This document shows, in pieces, positions 7,368 to 13,465 of a stretch of DNA of 13,465 nucleotides. Source of the stretch: SLAN01 sp046545955 (GTDB lineage Bacteria; Spirochaetota; Spirochaetia; DSM-27196; SKKC01); NCBI GenBank assembly GCA_046545955.1, contig JBKGYS010000068.1:1-13465 (forward strand). Reading direction: 5' to 3'. A program made the position numbers and the translations under genes. The notes beneath the pieces are model-generated. The model ran no database searches. It worked only from the letters and a program-made list of their open reading frames with translations, and was not told where the DNA came from. Numbering within the stretch: position 1 is the stretch's first letter; each line of letters opens with the position of its first letter.

Positions 7368-7397
7368 ATTGTTCTCAGGAGAAGGTCGTACTGTCAA
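7368..7397 (-). promoter_or_regulatory. Possible internal promoter for proCAB
   Basis: On the minus strand, a consensus TTGACA at 7397-7392 is followed after 18 bases by AACAAT at 7373-7368, which matches the -10 consensus at 4 of 6 positions. The start point would fall about four bases before the proC ATG, which lacks a Shine-Dalgarno. The spacing and weak -10 keep this tentative. Confidence 0.3.
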
Positions 7398-7410
7398 CGG
7401 TGGTTAGAAA

Positions 7411-8103
7411 CTACGATTCGAGCCAGTCGGCGAGTTTGCGCTCCTGCATTTGCCGGTGAATGTGCTCCATTTTGCGGTCGAGCTGGTCTATGTCTTCGGC
7501 GGCCGACCGCAATTCCTCGAGCAGATATTCGGGTACCTGATGGTCGTACTTGTAGTGAATCTTATGGTCGAGACTCGCCCAGAAGTCCATTCCGACGGTG
7601 CGAAGTTGTACCTCCACATAGACGTGGTCGATTCGGTCGGACAGGTGAATCGGAGTCTGTACGATGAGGTGGAGGCTGCGGTACCCGTTTGGTTTCGGCT
7701 CTTCTATGTAGTCCTTGTACTCGGCCACGGTAAGATCGCTCTGTTGGACGAGCATGCTCGCCACCCGGTAAATATCGTTTACGAAAGAGCAGGATACACG
7801 GATTCCTGCGATATCGCGCACGGAGTTTCGAATTGCTTCTACCGTGAGAGGAATGCCGCGATGCTTTGCTTTGCGGATAATGCTGTCGGGATTCTTCAGA
7901 CGCTCGGATACATGCTCGATCGGAGTGTACTCGTGCATCGACTCGAACTCCTGCCTGAGAATATCGATGCGAGTACTCATTTCCTGCAGCGCAAACCGAT
8001 AACGGTTCGTAAAACGCAAAAGCGCCTGCCGGGTCGCCGAATCGTCGGTGAACGCCGCTACACTCTGAGGCAGTATCCGACTTCGATAGTCAGGTGCTGA
8101 CAT
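7411..8103 (-). CDS. relQ: Small alarmone (p)ppGpp synthetase, RelQ type
   Basis: This is a single-domain RelA/SpoT nucleotidyltransferase of 230 residues that transfers pyrophosphate from ATP to GTP or GDP, making (p)ppGpp. ERLKNPDSIIRKAKHRG (67-83) is the substrate-binding stretch. RDIAGIRV (96-103, D97) carries the metal-binding aspartate, KPNGYRSLH (137-145) follows, and EVQLRT plus MDFWASLDHK (164-181, E164 the expected second acidic ligand) completes the synthetase core. There is no HD hydrolase, TGS or ACT domain, so it can make but not degrade the alarmone. Length and layout fit the RelQ/YjbM group, which acts as a tetramer in characterised members. The ATG lies 3 bases after the sensor kinase stop, with AAAGGAG embedded in the kinase's last codons. 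This ties its expression to the two-component pair. Confidence 0.92.
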   Translation of the reverse strand: MSAPDYRSRILPQSVAAFTDDSATRQALLRFTNRYRFALQEMSTRIDILRQEFESMHEYTPIEHVSERLKNPDSIIRKAKHRGIPLTVEAIRNSVRDIAGIRVSCSFVNDIYRVASMLVQQSDLTVAEYKDYIEEPKPNGYRSLHLIVQTPIHLSDRIDHVYVEVQLRTVGMDFWASLDHKIHYKYDHQVPEYLLEELRSAAEDIDQLDRKMEHIHRQMQERKLADWLES

Positions 8104-8106
8104 GGG

Positions 8107-9426
8107 TTATTGCTCCTTTCCGCCGATCGCGTTGGGCAGTCGGACCGTGAAACACGACCCTGCGTCCGGCTCCGTATCGACGGTAATGCTTCCGCGGTGC
8201 ATATCGACGACTCGCTTGACGAGTGAAAGTCCGAGCCCGCTTCCTTCCCCGGAGTGTGCCCGCTCGACCTGGAAAAACTTCTCAAAAATGCTGTCGGCAT
8301 CCTCCTGGCGCATTCCGATTCCGTGGTCCCGTACCGCTGCCGTGGCAGTATCTCCGACCACCTGAAGCGAAATCTCTATTAAGCCTCCGGGGTGTGAAAA
8401 CTTGATCGCGTTGCTGAGCAGGTTTTGCCACACCTGCTGCATGAGCTCTTCGTTGGCCTGTATTTGCACCGCTTCGAGCTCGATCTCGAGGTCGATGTTT
8501 TTCCGCGTCCAGTGCGGCTCGAGCAGCACAACGGCGTGGCGTATCTGTTCGTCGAGCCGGAAACTATCTTTTTCATCGATCTGCTCGCTGCTCTCGAGCC
8601 GCGAGAGCTTGAGCATCGTCGAAGCGAGATTCGACAGCCGTGTTGCCTCCTCGCTGATCGCCGTCGCGTACTCGGTTCGCTCTTCAGCCGAAAGCCCGGG
8701 CTTATTCAGCAGCCGCGCAAACCCGTGAATTGACGAAAGCGGTGTTTTAATCTCGTGGGATACGTTGCTGATAAAGTCCTTTCTCAAGTCGTCTATGGTT
8801 TTAAGCTGCGCGACCATGCGGTTGAAATTCTCGGTGAGTTGCCCGATTTCGTCGTTACGCTCGGACTCCAGCTGCACGGTGAAATCGCCGGTTGCCACCC
8901 GTTTTGTTGCCTCGGTAAGTCGAAGCACGGGGTGCACGACGCGCTGAGTCAGAAGAATAAAGAGCACCGCCGCAATTGCCACATAGGTAGCCATAGAGTT
9001 CCACAGTCGCGAAGCGAGAATGTTCAGAAGCGTATTCCCGGGATGGACACCGATCGTCGCGTATTGATCGCCGAGCTGAATAATCGTCACCGCCGTATCG
9101 AACCGGCCTGACTCCATCGAAACGATCTCTCCTGAATTAATGCGGGAGCGAATGCTGTCGGGTATATCCAGATCCTCGATTTCGTCGAGTTGCTCTATCG
9201 GTGTCACCGGGTACGTGCCGGTGGAGGTAACCGAGACAATATTATCGATGCTGAGCTCCGTCTGTTCTTCGAGCGATCGCACCACGCGAGCCATCTCCCG
9301 CTGTTCCTTGGCAATTTCCTCGGCAAGATCTTGTGAAAAAACGATCGCTACCACGAAAGAAAGCACGGTTGAAAAGAGCACGATCGAAAGGAAAAAGCCG
9401 GCAAGCTTGATACTTATTCGATTCAT
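8107..9426 (-). CDS. Membrane sensor histidine kinase with HAMP domain
   Basis: This 439-residue inner-membrane kinase has a first membrane helix at about 10-30, an extracytoplasmic sensor region of about 115 residues and a second helix at about 145-162. It continues with a HAMP linker (about 163-215), the HisKA dimerisation helix with phosphoacceptor H224 in NVSHEIKTPL, and an ATPase domain with NLLSNAIKFSHPGG (N339), DHGIGM (367-372) and GSGLGLSLV (395-403). The layout is that of PhoR/EnvZ-like kinases, and the sensor region resembles nothing I recognise. I chose ATG 9426 because it overlaps the regulator stop as ATGA and has GGAG 8 bases upstream. A GTG two codons earlier is too close to that site. 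The adjacent regulator is its obvious partner. Confidence 0.93.
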   Translation of the reverse strand: MNRISIKLAGFFLSIVLFSTVLSFVVAIVFSQDLAEEIAKEQREMARVVRSLEEQTELSIDNIVSVTSTGTYPVTPIEQLDEIEDLDIPDSIRSRINSGEIVSMESGRFDTAVTIIQLGDQYATIGVHPGNTLLNILASRLWNSMATYVAIAAVLFILLTQRVVHPVLRLTEATKRVATGDFTVQLESERNDEIGQLTENFNRMVAQLKTIDDLRKDFISNVSHEIKTPLSSIHGFARLLNKPGLSAEERTEYATAISEEATRLSNLASTMLKLSRLESSEQIDEKDSFRLDEQIRHAVVLLEPHWTRKNIDLEIELEAVQIQANEELMQQVWQNLLSNAIKFSHPGGLIEISLQVVGDTATAAVRDHGIGMRQEDADSIFEKFFQVERAHSGEGSGLGLSLVKRVVDMHRGSITVDTEPDAGSCFTVRLPNAIGGKEQ

Positions 9427-10097
9427 ATGCACCGCTCCGCCCGATAGCCGAGTCCACGAACCGTTTCGATGTTGAACTCCGGATAATCGCCGAGCTTGTC
9501 CCTCAGACGCCGCACGTGTACGTCGACCGTCCGTTCATCCGTCTCGTGTTCGGGGCCCCAGATTTCATCCATTAACTGCTGTCGGGTGAAGATCTGCTTC
9601 GGATAGCTGAGGAGCTTAAAGAGGAGAAAGAACTCCTTGTTGGGAAGCGTGAGCGAGGCGTCGCCGCGGGTCACCGTGAGCGTGTCGTAATCTACGGTCA
9701 CCTCACCAATCTGAAGTCGTCGCTCGTTGTGAATGCGGGAACGTCGAAGGAGCGCCGAAACACGGAGCAACATCTCGTCCATATCGATTGGTTTGACCAT
9801 ATAGTCATCGGTTCCTACCCGGAAGCCTTTTTTCTTGTCGTCGAGCGTCTCGCGTGCGGTGACCATGAGAATCGGCATGTCCGGATTGCGATCGCGCACT
9901 TCTCGGGTGAGCTGATAACCGCTCATGTTCGGCATCATGATGTCACATATGAGAAGGTCCACGTGCTCGCTGTAGAGCTGTTCGAGCGCCGCTTCTCCGT
10001 CGTCGGCAGTAATCACCTCGTATCCATTCTGCCGCAGGATTGCCGACATGAGTTTTTGCAGATTCCGGTCGTCTTCAGCGACGAGTATGCTGAACAT
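9423..10097 (-). CDS. OmpR/PhoB-family response regulator
   Basis: This 224-residue DNA-binding response regulator has a receiver domain (about 1-118) with acidic residues E8, D9 and D10, phosphoacceptor D52 in LLICDIMMP, switch T80 and K102 in MVKPID. The C-terminal winged-helix domain (about 127-222) includes NKEFFLLFKLLSYPKQIFTR, the recognition segment TDERTVDVHVRRLRDKLGD and the final wing (VRGLGYR). An upstream in-frame ATG at 10127 exists, but ATG 10097 is preceded by AGAGAGG five bases away and matches the family N-terminus. The gene is first in the cluster and overlaps its cognate kinase. It probably controls this operon, binding direct repeats about 46 bases upstream of the start (inference). 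Confidence 0.94.
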   Translation of the reverse strand: MFSILVAEDDRNLQKLMSAILRQNGYEVITADDGEAALEQLYSEHVDLLICDIMMPNMSGYQLTREVRDRNPDMPILMVTARETLDDKKKGFRVGTDDYMVKPIDMDEMLLRVSALLRRSRIHNERRLQIGEVTVDYDTLTVTRGDASLTLPNKEFFLLFKLLSYPKQIFTRQQLMDEIWGPEHETDERTVDVHVRRLRDKLGDYPEFNIETVRGLGYRAERCI

Positions 10098-10142
10098 AGT
10101 AACCTCTCTCGCGCGTAATAGTGGCACAATACGGGAGGGATA

Positions 10143-10158
10143 TGAACTGTGTGTGAAC
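10143..10158 (-). promoter_or_regulatory. 11-bp-spaced direct repeat, candidate regulator operator
   Basis: GTTCA occurs twice on the minus strand (TGAAC at 10143-10147 and 10154-10158 on plus), with exactly 11 bases between starts. OmpR/PhoB-family regulators usually bind tandem half-sites at 10-11-base spacing. The position, about 46 bases before the response-regulator start, suits autoregulation. No biochemical or comparative support is available here. Confidence 0.4.
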
Positions 10159-10178
10159 CGCGCGTGCGGGTTGTTGCT

Positions 10179-10203
10179 CCCGCGGATGGATTGGTTCCGC
10201 GGG
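10179..10203. repeat. Perfect 7-bp inverted repeat between rlmKL and the operon
   Basis: CCCGCGG at 10179-10185 and CCGCGGG at 10197-10203 flank an 11-base loop. It stands about 30 bases beyond the rlmKL stop and upstream of the regulator gene. No T-tract follows on the minus strand, so it is at most a non-canonical terminator for rlmKL. A protein-binding site or mRNA 3'-end stem are alternatives. Confidence 0.4.
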
Positions 10204-10232
10204 CGATTTAACGATTGCTCGGGTAGCCGGTT

Positions 10233-12839
10233 CTATACCCCCTGCCGCGGGCGCAGAAGAAATACGTGATGGCGCTTTGCCTGCCGCACGAAGTCGGGAG
10301 GGAGCGTTTCAGCCGACCAATCGAATATATCGAAGTGTTCCCCGAGCCTGTCGTCGAGCTCGAAGCCGCGCAGGTTGTTCGCGAAGATAACGGCTCCTCC
10401 GTCGTGGAGGCGCTCGCGTGCGGCGCCGAGCAGCTGCGCGTGGTCGCGCTGGACGTCGAAATCTGTTTGCCGGTCTTTGCTGTTTGAATACACCGGCGGG
10501 TCTATGTACACGAGGTCAAACCGGGACTTTCCCCGTTCAAGGTAGGCGAACGCGTCTTCACACACAAAGTGATGGCGATTGTCCGAGAGGCCGTTCAGCT
10601 GGAAGTTTCGCTTGCCCCAGTCGAGATAGTGCTTTGAGGTATCCACCGATGTGGTTGTCGCTGCACCGCCGGCAGCTGCGGCCACCGATGCGCTGCATGT
10701 GTACGCGAACAGATTCAACACGCTCTTTCCCTCCGCCCGGTCGCGAATTCGCTGCCTTGTTATGCGCTGATCGCAGAAAAGGCCGGTGTCGAGGTAGTCG
10801 GTGAAGTTGACCTCGAAGGCAAGCTCGCGCTCGTATACCGTGCGTACCACCGAAGTCGCATGTTCATTTCTCTTATATTGATGTTTTCCCCGTTGCCGCC
10901 GCCTCTTTTTGACAAACAGGCGCGTGGTCTCGGTCGCCGCTTCGTCGCCGGCAATGGACCCGCGTGGAACCTCGAGCACATCGGCAACCGCTTCGATAAG
11001 CTCGGCAAGGCGCGTCGCGGCGGTCTCGGCCTCTATCTCCTTCGGTGCCGCGTATTCCTGCAGAACCACCGAACGCTCGCCGTCGATGGTCCCGTACACG
11101 TCGACCGCCGCCGCGTGTTGCGGGATGTCGGCGTCGTAGAGGCGGAAACAGCTGACCTTCTCGCGCGCGAGGTACTTTTTGAGCAGGCGGCGGTTCTTGC
11201 GAAGACGGTTCGCAACCATCTCTACGTTTTCGCGCGAGACCGGAAGGGCTTCTGCGCCGGCAGGCAAGGCCACCTCGCCGCGGCCGCTCGGGGCTGCCCC
11301 GCCGGCGCTCCGCGGTGGCTGGTAGCGGTTCCCGGGCCCGAGTTCGATTCGCGCGGCGACGATTTCCATAGCTCCGTTGTAGAAGCGGTGGAGTTTTTTC
11401 GCTTGAAGCCCGAGCGCGCGCGACTGCTCGAGGGTTTGCGCGAGTATTGTCGCGTGGAAGCCGGGGACGGTCCGCGAAAGCCAGCGGCCGAGCTTCGAAT
11501 AGATCTGCCGCTCGTCGGCTGAAGTATCGTGGCTCGAAGCCCCTTGGCCCATGTTCTCCCCGCCGGCGCCCGAGCCGACGTGCCGGTCGTCCCCGCCCTC
11601 GCTCGAAGAACCCGCACGAGTGGCGCTCTCGCCGCCTGCGCGTATGCGAACGCCGTAGGGCGGATTTGTTACGAGGAATCGCTCGCGTACCGGCGACTCG
11701 CCGGAAGCATCAGACTTCGACGAGTAGAACTCGCGGTCGGGGTCGCCTTGTATGTCTTTCCGCGACAGTTGAGCGAAGTCGGCTACATTAAACGTGATCG
11801 CATCGCCTGCGCCGGCGCGGCTCGCATTTGATTTCGCTGCTTCGATTGCCTTGCGGTCGATATCGGACGCCCAGATCAGCCCGCCTGCTTCCAGCCAGCG
11901 TGCGCGGCCCTGCTCTGCCCGATTGCCGACCTCTTCTCGTAGTCTCTTCCATGCCTTCGCATCGAAACCGCCCCACGCGGCGAGCCCGCTTCGCCTGCGA
12001 AGAAAGCCCGGCGCGATATCGCAGGCGATCATCGCCGCTTCTATGGCGATCGTGCCCGACCCGCACATGGGGTCTACGAAAAGCGGTGGCAGCGAGCGAC
12101 CGCCGGCCGGAGTACTCGGTGAGCCCGGCGCTTGACCGATTTCGAAAGCGGCGCTGTCGGCGGGCGCGGTATCGGCGTTCAGTGCACCCGCGTATGGGGC
12201 TGTCGCGCGCCAGCGCTCGACCGCGGCGGTCCAGCCGCTTCGCGCAAGTACTCCCGCCGCGGTGTTTTCACGCAGTGGGGCCGCGACAGCGTCCGTGCGG
12301 TACCCGCGGCGGTGGAGGCTGCCGAGCGAAGCATCGACATAAAGAATAGTTTCCCGGTCGGTTACAAATGCGTAGAGGCGAAGCTTCGGAGCGTCGGTGT
12401 CCACCGATGGGCGCGTGCCGGTGCGCTCGACGAAGCGGTCGCAGAGCGCGTCCTTTAGGACGAGTCGAGGAAGGTTGGGATTTCGAAACGCGCGGTGGGA
12501 TGTGTGACCGCCGATAGCGAAGGTGGTAGTCTCGTCGGTATGCGATTCCCAGGGGACTTGGCGCGCGAGCGAGTAGACGGCGTCCCGGTCGGCGGTACGA
12601 CCCCGAGCTACCTGAATAAGAACACGTCCTGCAAGACGCGACCAGAGCTCGACCCGCTGCGCGTACGCAGCCGTTCGCCCGGCGGGGGGTATAACACCGG
12701 CGCCACTGCCGCTTACGCGAATCGTGGCTTCGGGCAGAATCGCCGAAAGCTCCTCGGAGAGCAACTGTTCAAGGTGCCTGGGTGCTGTGACAAAAAGCGG
12801 TGAGTTTGTAATATCGCTATGAATTATGGTATCGCTCAT
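10233..12839 (-). CDS. rlmKL: Bifunctional 23S rRNA methyltransferase RlmKL
   Basis: This is a fused rRNA methyltransferase. In E. coli the homologue methylates 23S rRNA G2445 (N2, RlmL half) and G2069 (N7, RlmK half) in the cytoplasm during ribosome assembly. Residues about 14-170 form a THUMP RNA-binding domain. The first Rossmann methyltransferase has SAM motif DPMCGSGT (256-263) and catalytic NPPYG (392-396). The second (about 545-868) has NLFAYTCSASVA (709-720) and IDPPVYSNSK (779-788). At 868 residues it exceeds the roughly 700 of E. coli. Extra low-complexity stretches lie at about 205-250, 400-445 (Gly/Ser rich, just after NPPYG) and 500-530. No Shine-Dalgarno precedes ATG 12839, but the homologous N-terminus (LFVTAPRHLE, from residue 15) begins shortly after it. 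Transcription appears independent of the downstream operon. Confidence 0.95.
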   Translation of the reverse strand: MSDTIIHSDITNSPLFVTAPRHLEQLLSEELSAILPEATIRVSGSGAGVIPPAGRTAAYAQRVELWSRLAGRVLIQVARGRTADRDAVYSLARQVPWESHTDETTTFAIGGHTSHRAFRNPNLPRLVLKDALCDRFVERTGTRPSVDTDAPKLRLYAFVTDRETILYVDASLGSLHRRGYRTDAVAAPLRENTAAGVLARSGWTAAVERWRATAPYAGALNADTAPADSAAFEIGQAPGSPSTPAGGRSLPPLFVDPMCGSGTIAIEAAMIACDIAPGFLRRRSGLAAWGGFDAKAWKRLREEVGNRAEQGRARWLEAGGLIWASDIDRKAIEAAKSNASRAGAGDAITFNVADFAQLSRKDIQGDPDREFYSSKSDASGESPVRERFLVTNPPYGVRIRAGGESATRAGSSSEGGDDRHVGSGAGGENMGQGASSHDTSADERQIYSKLGRWLSRTVPGFHATILAQTLEQSRALGLQAKKLHRFYNGAMEIVAARIELGPGNRYQPPRSAGGAAPSGRGEVALPAGAEALPVSRENVEMVANRLRKNRRLLKKYLAREKVSCFRLYDADIPQHAAAVDVYGTIDGERSVVLQEYAAPKEIEAETAATRLAELIEAVADVLEVPRGSIAGDEAATETTRLFVKKRRRQRGKHQYKRNEHATSVVRTVYERELAFEVNFTDYLDTGLFCDQRITRQRIRDRAEGKSVLNLFAYTCSASVAAAAGGAATTTSVDTSKHYLDWGKRNFQLNGLSDNRHHFVCEDAFAYLERGKSRFDLVYIDPPVYSNSKDRQTDFDVQRDHAQLLGAARERLHDGGAVIFANNLRGFELDDRLGEHFDIFDWSAETLPPDFVRQAKRHHVFLLRPRQGV

Positions 12840-13000
12840 TAGGGAGTCTATTTACAAGGTTTCGGCTTCAGACGTGCAGAGCAGATTCGGGCAATTCTCC
12901 ATAAACTCTTAACTCTCGCCTAACCCGGTATCGATATGTAGCCGCTATCATCTCACATGTAATCGGAACAAAAAACACCCGATTATAGAGGAGATGCCTT
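12840..13000. other. Divergent intergenic region between rlmKL and the lipoprotein gene
   Basis: Both promoters should lie in these 161 bases because the flanking genes point away from each other. On the minus strand an A/T-rich segment (TGTAAATAG, about 12849-12857) lies just before the rlmKL start and could act as a -10 giving a very short leader. On the plus strand TATCAT at 12946-12951 is the best -10 match (5 of 6) but lacks a clear -35. A stem-loop precedes the lipoprotein ribosome-binding site and is listed separately. Confidence 0.4.
12960..12985 (+). repeat. Stem-loop directly upstream of the lipoprotein Shine-Dalgarno
   Basis: TAATCGG at 12960-12966 is perfectly complementary to CCGATTA at 12979-12985, around an A-rich 12-base loop. 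The stem ends only a few bases before AGGAG (12989-12993). In the mRNA it could shield the 5' end, influence ribosome access or stabilise the transcript; in DNA it could be an operator. Function is inferred from position only. Confidence 0.4.
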
Positions 13001-13165
13001 ATGAAAAAGCTTATTCAGATTTTGGTAGTGGTTTTCACCATCGGGATCGTGGCCATGGCCTGTGAGCCCGTCGAAGTCGACGAAGACATGGAAGAAGACA
13101 TGGAAGAAGATCCCATGATGGAAGAAGAAGGCGGAGGCGAAGGCGAAGGCGGAGGAGAGATGTAA
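13001..13165 (+). CDS. Small, very acidic lipoprotein, unknown function
   Basis: This 54-codon gene has AGGAG (12989-12993) 7 bases before ATG. The product starts with MKK and a hydrophobic stretch (LIQILVVVFTIGIVAMA, 4-20), then C21, reading as a lipoprotein signal peptide with a relaxed lipobox (A-M-A-C), as accepted in spirochaetes. The predicted mature peptide of 34 residues has almost no basic residues. It is made of D/E/M repeats (DMEEDMEEDP, 29-38) followed by a Gly/Glu tail, coded by a tandem 12-base repeat. Size and lipidation recall entericidin-like peptides, but the acidic composition does not, and I do not recognise a family. Possible roles are cation binding or surface charge (speculation). 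Its own terminator marks it as a monocistronic unit. Confidence 0.72.
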   Translation: MKKLIQILVVVFTIGIVAMACEPVEVDEDMEEDMEEDPMMEEEGGGEGEGGGEM

Positions 13166-13208
13166 CTCTCTGCCTCGAATATCACCTCACCTACCATTTG
13201 TTTTATCG

Positions 13209-13242
13209 AAAGAGGGATGCTGCAAGCGTCCCTCTTTTTTTT
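13209..13242 (+). terminator. Strong intrinsic terminator of the lipoprotein gene
   Basis: AAAGAGGGA (13209-13217) pairs perfectly with TCCCTCTTT (13229-13237). The stem extends inward by TGC/GCG, with one G-U pair, to a 5-base loop. Eight consecutive Ts follow (13235-13242). It lies about 43 bases past the lipoprotein stop. The T-tract is also the junction with the group II intron. Confidence 0.9.
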
Positions 13243-13465
13243 GCGCCCGGCAGGGCGCACTCACTTGGGAGTGAAAGTCTCCTACAGGCCCGACAGGGGG
13301 AACTGTTAGCCGAACGCCAAGGGTGTCCATCGCAAGGTGGAATCTGAAGGAAGGCGAAGACAAAGCGCTGGTCCGACGAACAGACGCCCAAACGAGTACC
13401 CTGGCTGTAGCGTTACTCCCGCAATCGCTGCCTTGACGTAACGTACGATTGCAACGGCATTCGAT
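13241..13465 (+). mobile_element. Group II intron (IIC-like) 5' ribozyme domain, truncated by window edge
   Basis: The sequence closely follows the 5' domain I of bacterial IIC introns such as that of Oceanobacillus iheyensis, as I recall it. A GCGCCC/GGGCGC hairpin (13243-13258) corresponds to the GUGYGCCCGGCA opening. GGAG/CTCC closes a TGAAAGT loop (13268-13282). Next come CTGTTAGC (13303-13310), ACGCCAAGGGTGTCC (13314-13328), GGTGGAATCTGAAGGAAGGC (13337-13356) and GGTCCGACGAACAG (13370-13383). The element reads on the plus strand, and the reverse transcriptase/maturase frame, if present, lies beyond the window. Insertion immediately after a rho-independent terminator is the known target preference of IIC introns. 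The first base aligned to the conserved G1 is T here. The exact left boundary (13241) is inferred by alignment from memory. Confidence 0.82.

Noticed and set aside
12994..13000. Alternative ATG at 12994 for the small lipoprotein
   Set aside because: It is out of frame with the signal peptide and lies too close to the Shine-Dalgarno.
13015..13260. Minus-strand frame rich in Ser/Pro opposite the lipoprotein gene
   Set aside because: It is the antisense image of the acidic repeat and runs through the terminator. The plus-strand gene has the better start signals.
1..13465. CRISPR arrays, tRNA or rRNA genes
   Set aside because: I found no regularly spaced repeats and no cloverleaf or rRNA signature on either strand. 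A dedicated tRNA scan was not possible.

Overview
The window is a compact bacterial chromosome segment of fairly high G+C. It is most likely from a free-living spirochaete (Spirochaetaceae): it carries a short ProB, a fused RlmKL, a RelQ-type alarmone synthetase and a small lipoprotein with a relaxed lipobox. No rRNA or marker gene is present, so the taxonomy is inference. Apart from the small lipoprotein gene and the group II intron at the right edge, every gene I accept is on the minus strand.

Right edge (about 12840-13465): a 161-bp divergent spacer separates rlmKL (minus) from a 54-codon plus-strand gene for a very acidic small lipoprotein. That gene ends in a strong intrinsic terminator. 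The terminator's T-tract runs straight into the 5' end of a group II intron of the bacterial IIC type, cut by the window edge.

Middle (12839 down to about 4070): rlmKL is followed, after a 135-bp spacer with an 11-bp-spaced direct repeat, by a tightly packed minus-strand cluster. Its order is OmpR/PhoB-type response regulator, HAMP sensor kinase, small (p)ppGpp synthetase (relQ type), proC, proA, proB, Hpt phosphotransfer protein. ATGA overlaps (regulator/kinase, proC/proA, proA/proB), a 3-bp gap (kinase/relQ) and a stop codon overlapping a probable AUA start (proB/hpt) suggest one transcription unit with translational coupling. A possible internal promoter lies before proC.

Left part (4058-195): a soluble REC-PAS-HisKA_2 kinase starts 11 bp after hpt and may phosphorelay with it. 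After a 76-bp gap come a two-domain 'Gate' (nucleoside-recognition) membrane protein and an APC amino-acid permease whose start overlaps the Gate stop (TAATG). The first 194 bases hold no gene I can support.

Read together (inference), the cluster joins environmental sensing, the stringent-response nucleotide, the complete glutamate-to-proline pathway, a second phosphorelay and a transporter. This would suit control of proline or amino-acid supply under osmotic or nutrient stress. The least ordinary points are the relQ-proCAB linkage under a two-component system, the apparent AUA start and altered HxLKG motif of the Hpt protein, the acidic lipoprotein, and the terminator-targeted intron with an altered 5' end.
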